Of a DNA stretch of 64,000 bases, positions 46,257 to 58,564 are shown one piece after another. The stretch's first letter is position 1; every line of letters begins with the position of its first letter. This DNA is from Neoechinorhynchus agilis. Taxonomy: Eukaryota; Acanthocephala. Location: the NCBI GenBank assembly GCA_051530055.1, contig CM121341.1, positions 6,386,001-6,450,000 of the forward strand, in the 5' to 3' direction. The position numbers were made by a program, and so were the translations under genes. A model generated the notes under the pieces. The model did no database searches, was not told the DNA's origin, and worked only from the letters and a program-made list of their open reading frames with translations.

Positions 46257-47194
46257 TTTCGATTACACCAAAAAACGTCACGGGTTTTCGACGGAAGAAT
46301 TTCAAGATTATTCGTCACGGGAAAGCAACTAAAACGTTTCTAGATTACTGATTGAGCTTTTTTTTGAAATACCTCAATCGTTTTAATCGAAAAAATGGTT
46401 ACTAGTTCTCCAATTTAAGGATGAGATTGGAAATTGTTGCTTGATGTCACAAATGAGAATCAAAAACCGATTAATTTCGAAGAACGAAAACGCATTATCC
46501 GCAATTTTTGTGTTCTTCGGTGATTGTAAAAAAATAGAGACTGTTTTACTAACAACCTTAACAAATCAGACGAAACAAACGAAATATTGGGAATTAACAG
46601 AAATCAATATCTATTCTTCTCATTACCAAAAAACACACAAAAACATGGATATAATTGAGCCGAGCTAAACATTTTAAGCTTTGAGAGTATTTAAGACTTT
46701 TTGTCATCCTACGAAGCGGGATCGTCAAACCCGAAGTTCGGTGATCAATTTTCCTTAATTTTTGTATTGATTTTTGACACTTCGCTGGCCGGCAGTTTAG
46801 ATTTTTTTCAGATAACCGAAAACTCAATTTAGACCGGAGATATCAAAGTTTTACAAATGTACGGCTAAGTGGTTTAAAATAGGGCAAAATTAGTGTAGAA
46901 TTACATAATTTTAGCTTTATGGTTTTTTCTCTAGCTCTATGTCAGAAATTTGGATACAATTGAGGTTTCTGATAATCGACGGCCCACTCTAATTTTCCTA
47001 TAAATACTTCTCGAACAGTTTTGGCAATCATATCTTTATTGTTGATTTTGTAGGTTGTTTTGGATATATTGTCGAAAAACGTAAACTCTCACCGGAGCGC
47101 AAATATTTTACTGCAACTCCAGGGAGTCACGACTTTTTTTAAACGTTGCCTAACTTGAAAGATAAATTTTATTAGTCCATTCTTTTTTTTGAAG
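46257..47194. other. intergenic
   Basis: No gene recognised. Short frames only. Confidence 0.35.
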
Positions 47195-47647
47195 ATGAAA
47201 CCGTCGCAAGCTCATGGGATGAACGCAGAATACAACAATGAAGCGACAGTCGAAATTGTCGAATCTTCCACGACAAGTGATTACGGATACGAATCTCAAG
47301 CAACTACAGTTTCTGTGTCAGTATCAGAAGTGGAACTCGAGGAAGAAAGGGCCGTAGCCCGTTATATTGGGCGTCGTGCCGTTTCAAGACGCAATCGTAT
47401 TATTGAGCTAGCCGCCATTTTGAACCAAGGATCAAGTGCTGTTGATGAAGAAAGTGGGGAGTCAAGCTTACTCGACATATTTGATTACAGTATGAGAAGA
47501 TCGATTCTTAGCCAGATATTCAAGAATCCTGAGCTCATGAAGGCGTGTAAAGCTTTAATTTCATTATCAGACGAGGAACAACAAAAACTAATGATGAACT
47601 TTAGAGCACGGTTTAGAAGAGAGAAACCATCCGAAAAACGGAACTGA
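47195..47647 (+). CDS. hypothetical 150-residue protein
   Basis: Single exon from ATG 47195. An acidic Ser/Thr/Val-rich N-terminus (residues 15-60) is followed by a basic helix (RYIGRRAVSRRNRIIELAAI), an acidic linker, then a C-terminal helical block (DYSMRRSILSQIFKNPELMK, DEEQQKLMMNFRARFRREK). No signal peptide or membrane segment. It could be a nuclear or cytoplasmic regulator. It converges with the glucosidase gene on the other strand, the two stops being about 150 bp apart. Confidence 0.55.
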   Translation: MKPSQAHGMNAEYNNEATVEIVESSTTSDYGYESQATTVSVSVSEVELEEERAVARYIGRRAVSRRNRIIELAAILNQGSSAVDEESGESSLLDIFDYSMRRSILSQIFKNPELMKACKALISLSDEEQQKLMMNFRARFRREKPSEKRN

Positions 47648-47797
47648 TATTCTCTAGAATACAACTATTTGATGAAATTTCACGAGAAGAAAAGTCTAAT
47701 TTTAGTTTGAAAATGTCCTAAACTCCCTTTTTTTTAAAAAAATTACAATTTTATTGTGTCTTTGTGTTTTGTTGATTAGAACTTGTTTTTCCGTTCA

Positions 47798-50700
47798 CTA
47801 GTTGACTTCTTCGGATGGCGTACAACCGAGAGCGATAGGTAAATCCGATATACTGGATTCTGCTTGATTATCACCTTCTTTTTCGGTCTCTTCGTCCTCT
47901 TGGCTTTTATCCTTAACGTCATAAATCCTGGCTTCATGAGGTCTTAATTTTAGAATCGGAGATGAATCATCTTTGCACGCGTCAGTATAATTAGACAATA
48001 CGATTTTCCTTGTTTTCTTAACAATTTCACTCGGTACTGGATACTCCATTCCGTCGTCGGAATGGTTAAGGACAATTAACCAGAAGTTGTCAACCAAAGA
48101 CCGATGATAAATGTAGATGTTCGGATGGCGACGGTCGTAATCGTGGTAGTCACCGTATACCATATGAGGATTCTTTTTTCTTAAAGACACTAACTGTCTA
48201 TAGTACCAGAAGATTGAATTGCGATTTCGGAGAGCTAGAGCTACGTTTATATTCTGATAATTTGGATTTACTTTGATCCAAGGTTGTATGCCTTCACTTG
48301 TAAAACCAGCATTTGCCGTTGCGTTCCACTGCATTGGTGACCGAGAATTATCCCGACTTAGAGGTTTAAGTTGTTCCAAAATATCGTTCGGGGTTTCAGG
48401 CCCTTCCATATCTAAAATTTCTCTATACTTGTTCTTCATCATGATATCATTATAGTCGTCGATGGTTTCATAATCTACGCCGGTCATTCCAATCTCCTCG
48501 CCCTGAAAGATGTATGGCATTCCAGGAAGAGTGTGGAGCATGGTAGCTAACAGTTTAGCCGATTGAATTCGGTACTCGTGGTCATTACCAAATCTCGTCA
48601 CTTGGCGAGTATGGTCGTGGTTGTTAAGGAATTGAGAATTCCAGCCTTTAGTGAAAGGAAATGGTTTTGATAGAGATCACCCAATTCGTCACCAAATCCT
48701 TCGTACCCCACATAACGCAATACCATTCATACTGGATACTCTTGTACTGAATGAGGTCCATGGTCTCCATAACGTCGCAAACTTGGAAATGGAACAAAGT
48801 GTTTAGTTCGTTGCGTTCCTCTCCAACGTACAAAAGTCCCTCCTCGGGACTGATGAAAGGCATCTCACCAACCGTAAAAACCGAATAATGCTTCAAAACT
48901 TCCTCGTTCATCTCTTGAAGGAAGTCGTGGATTCCGGGGTTATTGCCCAAGTAGCTAATATCAACCGGATTTTCGGCGTCGGCCAGCTCCTTCTTAGCTA
49001 AAAGAACAATTGCATCCATCCGAAATCCGTCGACTCCGCGGTCTAACCACCATCGCATCGAATCATAAATGGCTGTCCGCACTTCCTTGTTGTCCCAGTT
49101 CAAATCTGGCTGTTCAACCCCAAACGAATGAAAATAATACTGATTGGTTAGAACCGTGACTTTAGGTCGGACGATCAATGAAAACTACCGAATTACACAC
49201 ACAATATTACTTTCGCTATTTATGGTCGAAATTCGTCTCGTTCATTCGGATAACAACAAAAAATGATACCGAACAAGTACAAAACAACGAATTTTTACGT
49301 CCTTTGCCCTTTATAAAAAACAGAGCAATTTAAAAGGTAAATCATCGGATGATTTAGATACCTCGGGAAAACTTAACGGTCGTCAGATTTCGAAGAGATT
49401 CTAAAAGACAATATGGACATTTTGATCGATTTTAACAACCTTTTTTATGATGCTGCCGACGAAAAGAAATCCAAGAACCTAAGCCACTGATTTAAGTCGT
49501 CGTACTTCCAAATTCTTCGCTATTTATGGTCTAAATTCGTCTCGTTCGTTCGGATAACAACAAAAAATGATACTGAACAAGTACAAAACAACGAATTTTT
49601 ACGTCCTTTGCCCTTTATAAAAAACAGAGCAATTTAAAAGGTAAATCATCGGATGATTTAGATACCTCGGGAAAACTTAACGGTCGTCAGATTTCGAAGA
49701 GACTTCTAAAAGACAATATGGACATTTTGATCGATTTTAACAACCTTTTTTATGATGCTGCCGACGAAAAGAAATCCAAGAACCTAAGCCACTGATTTAA
49801 GTCGTCGTACTTCAAATTCTTCGCTATTTATGGTCTAAATTCGTCTCGTTCGTTCGGATAACAACAAAAAATGATACTGAACAAGTACAAAACAACGAAT
49901 TTTTACGTCCTTTGCCCTTTATAAAAAACAGAGCAATTTAAAAGGTAAATCATCGGATGATTTAGATACCTCGGGAAAACTTAACGGTCGTCAGATTTCG
50001 AAGAGACTTCTAAAAGACAATATGGACATTTTGATCGATTTTAACAACCTTTTTATGATGCTGCCGACGAAAAGAAATCCAAGAACCTAAGCCACTGATT
50101 TAAGTCGTCGTACTTCCAAATTCTTCGCTATTTATGGTCTAAATTCGTCTCGTTCGTTCGGATAACAACAAAAAATGATACTGAACAAGTACAAAACAAC
50201 GAATTTTTACGTCCTTTGCCCTTTATAAAAAACAGAGCAATTTAAAAGGTAAATCATCGGATGATTTAGATACCTCGGGAAAACTTAACGGTCGTCAGAT
50301 TTCGAAGAGACTTCTAAAAGACAATATGGACATTTTGATCGATTTTAACAACCTTTTTTATGATGCTGCCGACGAAAAGAAATCCAAGAACCTAAGCCAC
50401 TGATTTAAGTCGTCGTACTTCCAAATTCTTCGCTATTTATGGTCTAAATTCGTCTCGTTCGTTCGGATAACAACAAAAAATGATACTGAACAAGTACAAA
50501 ACAACGAATTTTTACGTCCTTTGCCCTTTATAAAAAACAGAGCAATTTAAAAGGTAAATCATCGGATGATTTAGATACCTCGGGAAAACTTAACGGTCGT
50601 CAGATTTCGAAGAGACTTCTAAAAGACAATATGGACATTTTGATCGATTTTAACAACCTTTTTTATGATGCTGCCGACGAAAAGAAATCCAAGAACCTAA

Positions 50701-51358
50701 GCCACTGATTTAAGTCGTCGTACTCCCAAGTGCTGGGTGTAAAGTACGATTGCCAATTGGTGGGTGGATCATTATTGGCGGTTGGATCTCGCCAAATATA
50801 CCAATCGCGTTTTGGATTATCTTTACTCGATCGACTTTCTAGAAACCATTCGTGTTTGTAGGAGGTATGATTGACGACCAGATCGATTATAAGTTTCATT
50901 CTTCTTGAATGGATCTCCCAAAGAAGCCGATCAAACGTTTCAATATCGCCAGCGATCTTCATAACGCTCGTGTAATTGCTCACATCGTATCCATTGTCAT
51001 AGTCTGGAGACTCATAGAAAGGATTAAGCCAAATTATACCAACTCCTAGCGATCGAATATAGTCTAATTTGTCGATAACGCCCTGGAGATCACCGATTCC
51101 ATCGTTGTTGGAGTCGTAAAAACTACGCCAATAAACTTGATAGACGACAGCCTCTTTCCACCAAGTTCGCTTGATTATAATATTCTTTTGACGGCTCTCA
51201 TAGCTATCATCGGAAAAAAGACACAGTGACGGATTCCGTAAAAAACTACTCATTCTTCTATTGCCAAGCATTGCATCTTGGTCGAACATTGTTGATATTC
51301 GTGTCAATGGATTGTTCGTGATGGCAGCTGTACTTCTCCTTTGACCATCATCGTTCAT
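47798..51358 (-). CDS. GH13 alpha-glucosidase of oligo-1,6-glucosidase type
   Basis: Hydrolyses alpha-1,4 or alpha-1,6 glucosides. Exons: 50724-51358, about 48707-49190 and 47798-48645. The second intron is 61 bp, in phase. All GH13 regions are intact: DLVVNHTS, GVDGFRMDAIVLL (nucleophile Asp), FTVGEMPF (acid/base Glu) and FLNNHDHTR (transition-state Asp). Flanking sequence (KEAVVYQVYWRSFYDSNNDG, IHDFLQEMNEEVLKHY, YIFQGEEIGMT, SRSPMQWN, YGDYH) is that of bacterial/fungal MalL-like enzymes rather than insect maltases or SLC3 chaperones. No signal peptide, so cytosolic. The 1.5-kb first intron is a tandem array, and its exact 3' end cannot be fixed in phase. AATAAA lies on the minus strand at about 47750. 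Confidence 0.88.
49217..50722 (-). repeat. 304-bp unit x5 filling an intron
   Basis: Period 304-305 bp (marker TTCTTCGCTATTTATGG at 49513, 49817, 50121, 50426, plus a partial first copy). Copies are almost identical. On the gene strand every unit begins GTACGACGAC, the same bases as the exon-1 donor, after GAATTTGGAA, which resembles the exon end CACTTGGGA. The array starts exactly at the 5' splice site. Confidence 0.95.
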
Positions 51359-51479
51359 CTACGGGATTATTGAACACTTTCAGTGAGTGGAAAACACGAA
51401 GAAACACACGACCCAAACGACCGGAAAATCGAATGGAAGCCGTTGCGCGGAGTGCATTGACGGAGGAATGTTTCCTTGA

Positions 51480-54400
51480 CGAGTTTTAGTTCTTTCGTTT
51501 TTGTTTTGTCTAGAAACCTTTGGGGGAAACATCTCAACAAAATGGGGTTTTTTTAGCCCTTGGGGAGGATTATGATCATTGCATCTTTGAGATAAAACTA
51601 AATCACACAGAGAAAATCGATCGGAACAATTGGAGATTCGTCGGGTTAGGAAATTGAGATGTTTCGAAAGAGGAAAAAGCCCTTTCGAGTAACCTTTTTC
51701 ATTCCTTTCTTCCTTTTTTTGTTCTAAAATCCTCTTCTTTGGGGAAACATCTCAACAAAATTGGGTTTTTAGCCCTTGGTGAGGATTATGATCATTGCAT
51801 CTTTGAGATAAAACCAAATCACCGATAGAAAATCGATCGGAACAATTGGAGATTCGTCGGGTTAAGAAATTGAGATGTTTCGAAAGAGGAAAAGCCTTTT
51901 CGAATAACCTTTTTCATTCCTTTCTTCTTTTTGTCTAGAAACTTTTCTTTTTGGGGAAACATCTCAACAAATTGGGTTTTTAGCCCTTGGTGAGGATTAT
52001 GATCATTGCATCTTTGAGATAAAACCAAATCACCGATAGAAAATCGATCGGAACAGTTGGAGATTCGTCGGGTTAGGAAATTGAAATGTTTCAAAAGAGG
52101 AAAAAGCCTTTTCGAATAACCTTTTTCATTCCTTTCTTCTTTTTGTCTAGAAACTTTTCTTTTTGGGGAAATATCTCAACAAAATGCCCCTCTGTGAGGA
52201 TTACGATCATTGCATCTTTGAGATAAAACCAAATCACCGATAGAAAATCGATCGGAACAATTGGAGATTCGTCGGGTTAGGAAATTGAGATGTTTCAAAA
52301 GAGGAAAAAGCCTTTTCGAATAACCTTTTTCATTCCTTTCTTCCTTTTTTTGTTCTAAAATCCTCTTCTTTGGGGAAACATCTCAACAAATTGGGTTTTT
52401 AGCCCTTGGTGAGGATTATGATCATTGCATCTTTGAGATAAAACCAAATCACACAGAGAAAATCGATCGGAACAGTTGGAGATTCGTCGGGTTAGGAAAT
52501 TGAGATGTTTCGAAAGAGGAAAAAGCCTTTTCGAATAACCTTTTTCATTCCTTTCTTCTTTTTGTCTAAAACTTTTCTTTTTGGGGAAACATCTCAACAA
52601 ATTGGGTTTTTAGCCCTTGGGGAGGATTATGATCATTGCATCTTTGAGATAAAACCAAATCACCGATAGAAAATCGATCGGAACACTTGGAGATTCGTCG
52701 GGTTAAGAAATTGAAATGTTTCGAAAGAGGAAAAAGCCTTTTCGAATAACCTTTTTCATTCCTTTCTTCTTTTTGTCTAGAAACTTTTCTTTTTGGGGAA
52801 ATATCTCAACAAAATGCCCCTCTGTGAGGATTACGATCATTGCATCTTTGAGATAAAACCAAATCACCGATAGAAAATCGATCGGAACAGTTGGAGATTC
52901 GTCGGGTTAGGAAATTGAAATGTTTCAAAAGAGGAAAAAGCCTTTTCGGAAAACCTTTTTCATTCCTTTCTTCTTTTTTTGTTCTAAAATCCTCTTCTTT
53001 TGGGGAAACATCTCAACAAAATGGGTTTTTAGCCCTTGGTGAGGATTATGATCATTGCATCTTTGAGATAAAACCAAATCACCGATAGAAAATCGATCGG
53101 AACAATTGGAGATTCGTCGGGTTAGGAAATTGAGATGTTTCGAAAGAGGAAAAAGCCTTTTCGAATAACCTTTTTCATTCCTTTCTTCTTTTTGTCTAGA
53201 AACTTTTCTTTTTGGGGAAACATCTCAACAAATTGGGTTTTTAGCCCTTGGTGAGGATTATGATCATTGCATCTTTGAGATAAAACCAAATCATACAGAG
53301 AAAATCGATCGGAACAGTTGGAGATTCGTCGGGTTAGGAAATTGAAATGTTTCAAAAGAGGAAAAAGCCTTTTCGAATAACCTTTTTCATTCCTTTCTTC
53401 TTTTTGTCTAGAAACTTTTCTTTTTGGGGAAATATCTCAACAAAATGCCCCTCTGTGAGGATTATGATCATTGCATCTTTGAGATAAAACCAAATCATAC
53501 AGAGAAAATCGATCGGAACAGTTGGAGATTCGTCGGGTTAGGAAATTGAAATGTTTCAAAAGAGAAAAGCCTTTTCGGAAAACCTTTTTCATTCCTTTCT
53601 TCTTTTTTTGTTCTAAAATCCTCTTCTTTGGGGGAAACATCTCAACAAAATGGGGTTTTTAGCCCTTGGGGAGGATTATGATCATTGCATCTTTGAGATA
53701 AAACTAAATCACACAGAGAAAATCGATCGGAACAATTGGAGATTCGTCGGGTTAGGAAATTGAGATGTTTCGAAAGAGGAAAAAGCCTTTTCGGAAAACC
53801 TTTTTCATTCCTTTCTTCCTTTTTTTGTTCTAAAATCCCCTTCTTTTTGGAAACATCTCAACAAAATGGGGTTTTTTCGCCCTCGGCGAGGATTATGATC
53901 ATTGCATCTTTGAGATAAAACCAAATCACCGTTAGAAAATCGATCGGAACAATTGGAGATTCGTCGGGTTAAGAAATTGAGATGTTTCGAAAGAGGAAAA
54001 AGCCTTTTCGAATAACCTTTTTCATTCCTTTCTTCTTTTTGTCTAGAAACTTTTCTTTTTGGGGAAATATCTCAACAAAATGCCCCTCTGTGAGGATTAC
54101 GATCATTGCATCTTTGAGATAAAACCAAATCATACAGAGAAAATCGATCGGAACAATTGGAGATTCGTCGGGTTAAGAAATTAAGATGTTTCGAAAGAGG
54201 AAAAAGCCTTTTCGGAAAACCTTTTTCATTCCTTTCTTCTTTTTTTTGTTCTAAAATCCTCTTCTTTTGGGGAAACATCTCAACAAATTGGGTTTTTAGC
54301 CCTTGGTGAGGATTGTGATCATTGCATCTTTAGATAAAACCAAATCACCGATAGAAAAACGATCGGAACAATTGGAGATTCGTCGAGTTAGGAAATTGAG

Positions 54401-55274
54401 ATGTTTCAAAAGAGGAAAAAGCCTTTTCGAATAACCTTTTTCATTCCTTTCTTCTTTTTGTCTAGAAACTTTTCTTTTTGAGGAAATATCTCAACAAAAT
54501 GCCCCTCTGTGAGGATTACGATCATTGCATCTTTGAGATGAAACCAAATCACCGATAGAAAATCGATCGGAACAGTTGGAGATTCGTCGGGTTAGGAAAT
54601 TGAAATGTTTCAAAAGAGGAAAAAGCCTTTTCGGATAACCTTTTTCATTCCTTTCTTCTTTTTGTCTAGAAACTTTTCTTTTTGGGGAAGTATCTCAACA
54701 AAATGCCCCTCTGTGAGGATTACGATCATTGCATCTTTGAGATAAAACAAAATCACCGTTAGAAAATCGATCGGAACAATTGGAGATTCGTCGGGTTAAG
54801 AAATTGAGATGTTTCGAAAGAGGAAAAAGCCTTTTCGAATAACCTTTTTCATTCCTTTCTTCTTTTTGTCTAGAAACTTTTCTTTTTGGGGAAACATCTC
54901 AACAAATTGGGTTTTTTTTAGACCTTGGTGAGGATTATGATCATTGCATCTTTGAGATAAAACCAAATCACGGATAGAAAAACGATCGGAAAAATTGGAG
55001 ATTCGTCGGGTTAAGAAATTGAAATGTTTCAAAAGAGGAAAAAGCCTTTTCGAATAACCTTTTTCATTCCTTTCTTTTTTTGTCCAGAAACTTTTCTTTT
55101 TGGGGAAATATCTCAACAAAATGCCCCTCTGTGAGGATTATGATCATTGCATCTTTGAGATAAAACCAAATCACCGTTAGAAAATCGATCGGAACAATTG
55201 GAGATTCGTCGGGTTAAGAAATTGAGATGTTTCGAAAGAGGATAGAGCCTTTTCGAAAAACCTTTTTCATTCCA
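51480..55274 (-). repeat. about 210-bp satellite, ~18 copies, minus orientation
   Basis: The marker GATCATTGCATCTTTGAG recurs about 18 times from 51574 to 55141, spacing about 200-220 bp. Two unit types intermingle: one with AAAATGCCCCTCTGTGAGG, one with GGGTTTTTAGCCCTTGG. Same family as 35340-36360, inverted. The array begins about 120 bp upstream of the glucosidase start and ends abruptly on the Penelope-like element. Confidence 0.95.
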
Positions 55275-55945
55275 TCAAGATCCTGAAGTTAAGGGGATAT
55301 CCCAACTCCTTTTACGATCAGAAAGACTGCGTAGCAATGGGTTCTCCTTTAGCTCCAGTAATAGTCGATATATACATGCAAAACTGGGAACGCGAATTCT
55401 TCAACGATCAAAAGATGGCGTCGTTATGTGGACGGCGTATTCATCATTACTGAACAAGGAGTCGACGAGGGTGTATTGGAAACTTTGATGAACGCAGAGG
55501 ATGAGCGGATTCAATTGACTATCACTAAGGAAAGTATTGACGGTACGGTATCCTTCCTCGATGTCCTTGTGAATCGACATCACGATGGAATGGTGACTTC
55601 GAGTCTTTATCGAAAACCCAAGGTACCATGGGGAATGGACAAGTCATCTACCTACGGAGGGCAAGATAAAGATGGCACGTTCATATTTCCGTAGATCCCT
55701 GAACATTTGTTCGTCCAACTCCATTTTATCCAATGAAAGGAATAACATCATCAATGTCCTGCGGTTAAGGGGATATCCTAAATGGGCTATTGATATGGCC
55801 AGGAAACGTACCGGGCGACGACCCGGGCCCTCCTCTGATTCCTTTTCAGACAACCGAAGAAAAACTTCCTGACGAAGACGCAAGGCGTCGAAAATTTGAA
55901 GCAATAAACAAATAAAACACCCATTTTCCGTTCGATAATAAATCT
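55275..55945 (+). mobile_element. Penelope-like retroelement fossil, 5'-truncated
   Basis: Reverse transcriptase pieces GSPLAPVIVDIYMQNWE, FLDVLVNRHHDGMVTSSLYR and, downstream, a VLRLRGYPKWAID segment match the palm and thumb of Penelope-like elements, a group apart from LTR elements and LINEs. It is broken and lacks most of its length. Its 3' end (CCCATTTTCCGTTCGATAAT) recurs twice at 15.1-15.45 kb. It caps the satellite array without a gap. Confidence 0.8.
55869..55893 (+). other. hammerhead-ribozyme-like motif in the Penelope-like end
   Basis: CTGACGA, then A, a five-pair stem GACGC/GCGTC with loop AAG, then GAAA: the order of the hammerhead core (CUGANGA, stem II, GAAA). Hammerhead motifs are known from Penelope-like elements. 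There is one extra A before stem II, and a matching stem III with a cleavage site is not clear, so activity is doubtful. Confidence 0.45.
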
Positions 55946-58100
55946 GGAATTAATCATTAGACTGCCGTCGCTGATCGTTAAATTCGTAAGTACGACAAAA
56001 AAAGAACATTTATAAACGTTTTCTCAATATTGAACAATTTAAGAAGCGAGAACCTCGTTTTAGTATGATTCTTTTTGAAAGCGTTTGTATTCTAAGTTAT
56101 TTAAAAAATTCTATTAGAAACTTGGTAGTTGGAAATATAAACGCTCATTTGTGGGTATGAGAATTCCTTCAAAAAACGATCTTCATAGTTGTCCAATTAT
56201 TAGCGGAGAACGAATAAAACAAAGTCATCGGCTCGAAACACGAGGACTTGTGGGGGAAATGCATGAAGAAAGTAGTAAATAATGTGTCCCACAATAACAA
56301 AGATAAAACGAAGATAAGAGAGATCGAGGCTAAAACTCCGTGTATTTTGAAATATGAAAAAATAATACATTTCCGGTCATAAAAGGTTGGAGGAAATTTT
56401 AGATGGAAAGGTAAAATCGAAGTGATTTTATGGAATTATAGCATCAAAAAAGTTATATCCTTTCAACAGTATTTTGGACGATTTAAGAATTAGTAGCTAA
56501 TTAATGATCATCGATCGATCGATGCCACGTACAGTAAATTCAGCACTTTCAGGCGATCGTGATGCGATCGAAAGATCATTTTATAAAATGCATAAAGCGA
56601 GAGTTCGATAAAAAAATTGATATTTTCCGCTGTTGAGGATCGCGAAATTAAAAAAATTCAGGAATTTAGGTAGAAATCATTATTTCGTTCGTTTTGAAGT
56701 TGAGGTGCTCGGATCGTTTAGTTTTGCGAAGTAGAAAGTGGCCAATTAATGGAACAAGGGACGATCTGAGGACAGGAGCATTCCTCCTGCAACGAAGAGA
56801 GAACGACAACTGAGTGATCCCGAGCAGTGGCGCAAATGTTTTTAAATATTTTGGATTGAGCAGTTAAATGTGAACTTTTAAAAGGTAAAAGAAAACGAAA
56901 AAATACGAGTACTTGCGCTAAAAATAACTTGATAAATGGATTTGAACTTTACAAAACGATTGTTCACGAGTTCGAGAGAACACACCGAGACGAATCACGG
57001 AGGTCCGAGACGAATCACGGACGGTCCGAGAGCAGGAGCATTGATCGTCGAGTTTCTTATACGTTTTTTCTTTCAATTCTATTTGTTTATTTCTTTTTTT
57101 TAATTCCCCCAAAAAAAGGTCTATCTGAGAAATCAAGAGTGACTGAAGGATTCCGTGAAAACTAAAATAAATTGAATGTTTTCATCACAAAACGACAAAA
57201 GGCTTCGGCACTCTTTTCAAAACGCCCATGCTTTTGTCCCGCAATTAGTCACTCACGCCCACTTTTTAAAATTTAGGAGCCTTATAGAAACTCTCAAAGG
57301 TTCCTTTTTCGTCGAATATATGTTTCAATACTCGAAAAGCCTTTATTCCACCGAATGGAGAAAGTCTTTAAGATAACATCTATTTAAAAAAGGAAGTATA
57401 TTTCAGTTGTGATTATGTCGTTTGCACGCTTTGTGTTGAGTACTTTCTTTAAATGTCGATCCAAATTGTTAGGAGCATTTGTTTAACCTGTAATCTCTGC
57501 ACTGTCAACTCTCTTTTAGCAGGAATTTGGGCTTTTTAAAACATTTTCGCCCACTAATCTATATATTAGTCGAATGTGGACGATTAAAACATTTTTATAG
57601 AACTTAAACACGTTCATTGGGCTATCTAAAGTATCTGATATTTTCTATCGAAAAGAGTAATTCCTAATGGATGAAAATAAATATTCAATAAGAAAATGAA
57701 GATTCCCTCTTAAAGATAAACTATAAATTTAGTTCGTTTATAATTCTTTTTTTTGAAAATGTCAGTCGTAGAATGCCGAGGCGATGAAATGCTTACAGAT
57801 GAGCAATTTTTAGAGACTAAGAATTTTTCACAAAGGAAAGGACTTAGTCACTTCTCCTTTCTTTACAAACTTAAATTAAAAGCAAAGTTTTCTCAGAATC
57901 GATTTTTTTCTCGGCCGATATTGCGCGTATAATCAACAAATTCGAGAACGTTTCCAAAAAGTAATTCCATTTCGCGCGTCCTTTACAGATACTTATTATG
58001 ATGGCACTGAGAATCTCTTAGGCTTGGTCAAAACCTAATACAACCGCTTCTCGAAACCCTTGAAACGCTATCGGGTTTCAGAGTTTCCCTTTTCAGCTTT
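55946..58100. other. intergenic, no gene supported
   Basis: Frames at 56929-57165 and 57176-57376 lack supporting features. A ~35-bp word at 56801-56838 (ACTGAGTGATCCCGAGCAGT) also occurs with changes at 22292-22326. Confidence 0.35.
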
Positions 58101-58564
58101 ATGATTCATAAGAAGAAAAACGGGCGAAAATCGACGAGTCGTCAGGGACTTGCTATTCACACTGAATTTACCCAGTTACGAGATTGCGTTCCAGCAGAAG
58201 ACACGCCTCGTGGCGATCCTTCTTTGTTCGATCTGTGTACAAACATCCTCAGACTGGTCATTATCCGTTTTTCAAATGAATCTATAACGCACAACTGTCA
58301 GCTTGAGAAAGTCCTGATGTGGTATAGAATACCGCAGTTGCCTTCTGAGAGTCTAACAACTCTGCACTCCCATAAATGGAGAAGGAGCTCGAGTTTCATA
58401 GTTCGGATCTTTTCACTCCCATCGCGTATTTCACTCCGTCTACGCTCGTCGAAATCTCGAAGGATTTCTTTAAGCAAATCAAAATACCCCCGATATCGAT
58501 ACCAAACAATGCTGTGAATTCCTTTTGTCGATTTCTACGTATTGATTTGAAAATGCATCATTAA
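58101..58564 (+). CDS. hypothetical protein, two offset frames
   Basis: ATG 58101 follows TTTTCAGCTTT, a possible trans-splice acceptor. The first ~90 residues are protein-like (HTEFTQLRDCVPAEDTPRGD, LCTNILRLVIIRFSNES, MWYRIPQLPSESL). From about 58370 this frame becomes Ser/Arg-rich, while the next frame becomes protein-like (MEKELEFHSSDLFTPIAYFT, then SKDFFKQIKIPPISIPNN) to a stop at 58564. A one-base offset, or an intron I cannot place, separates them. Family not recognised; possibly an F-box or leucine-rich adaptor. Confidence 0.4.

Noticed and set aside
51819-55119. Many 60-107 codon frames within the 210-bp satellite
   Set aside because: They recur in every unit, shift with unit length, and follow the repeat rather than any gene.
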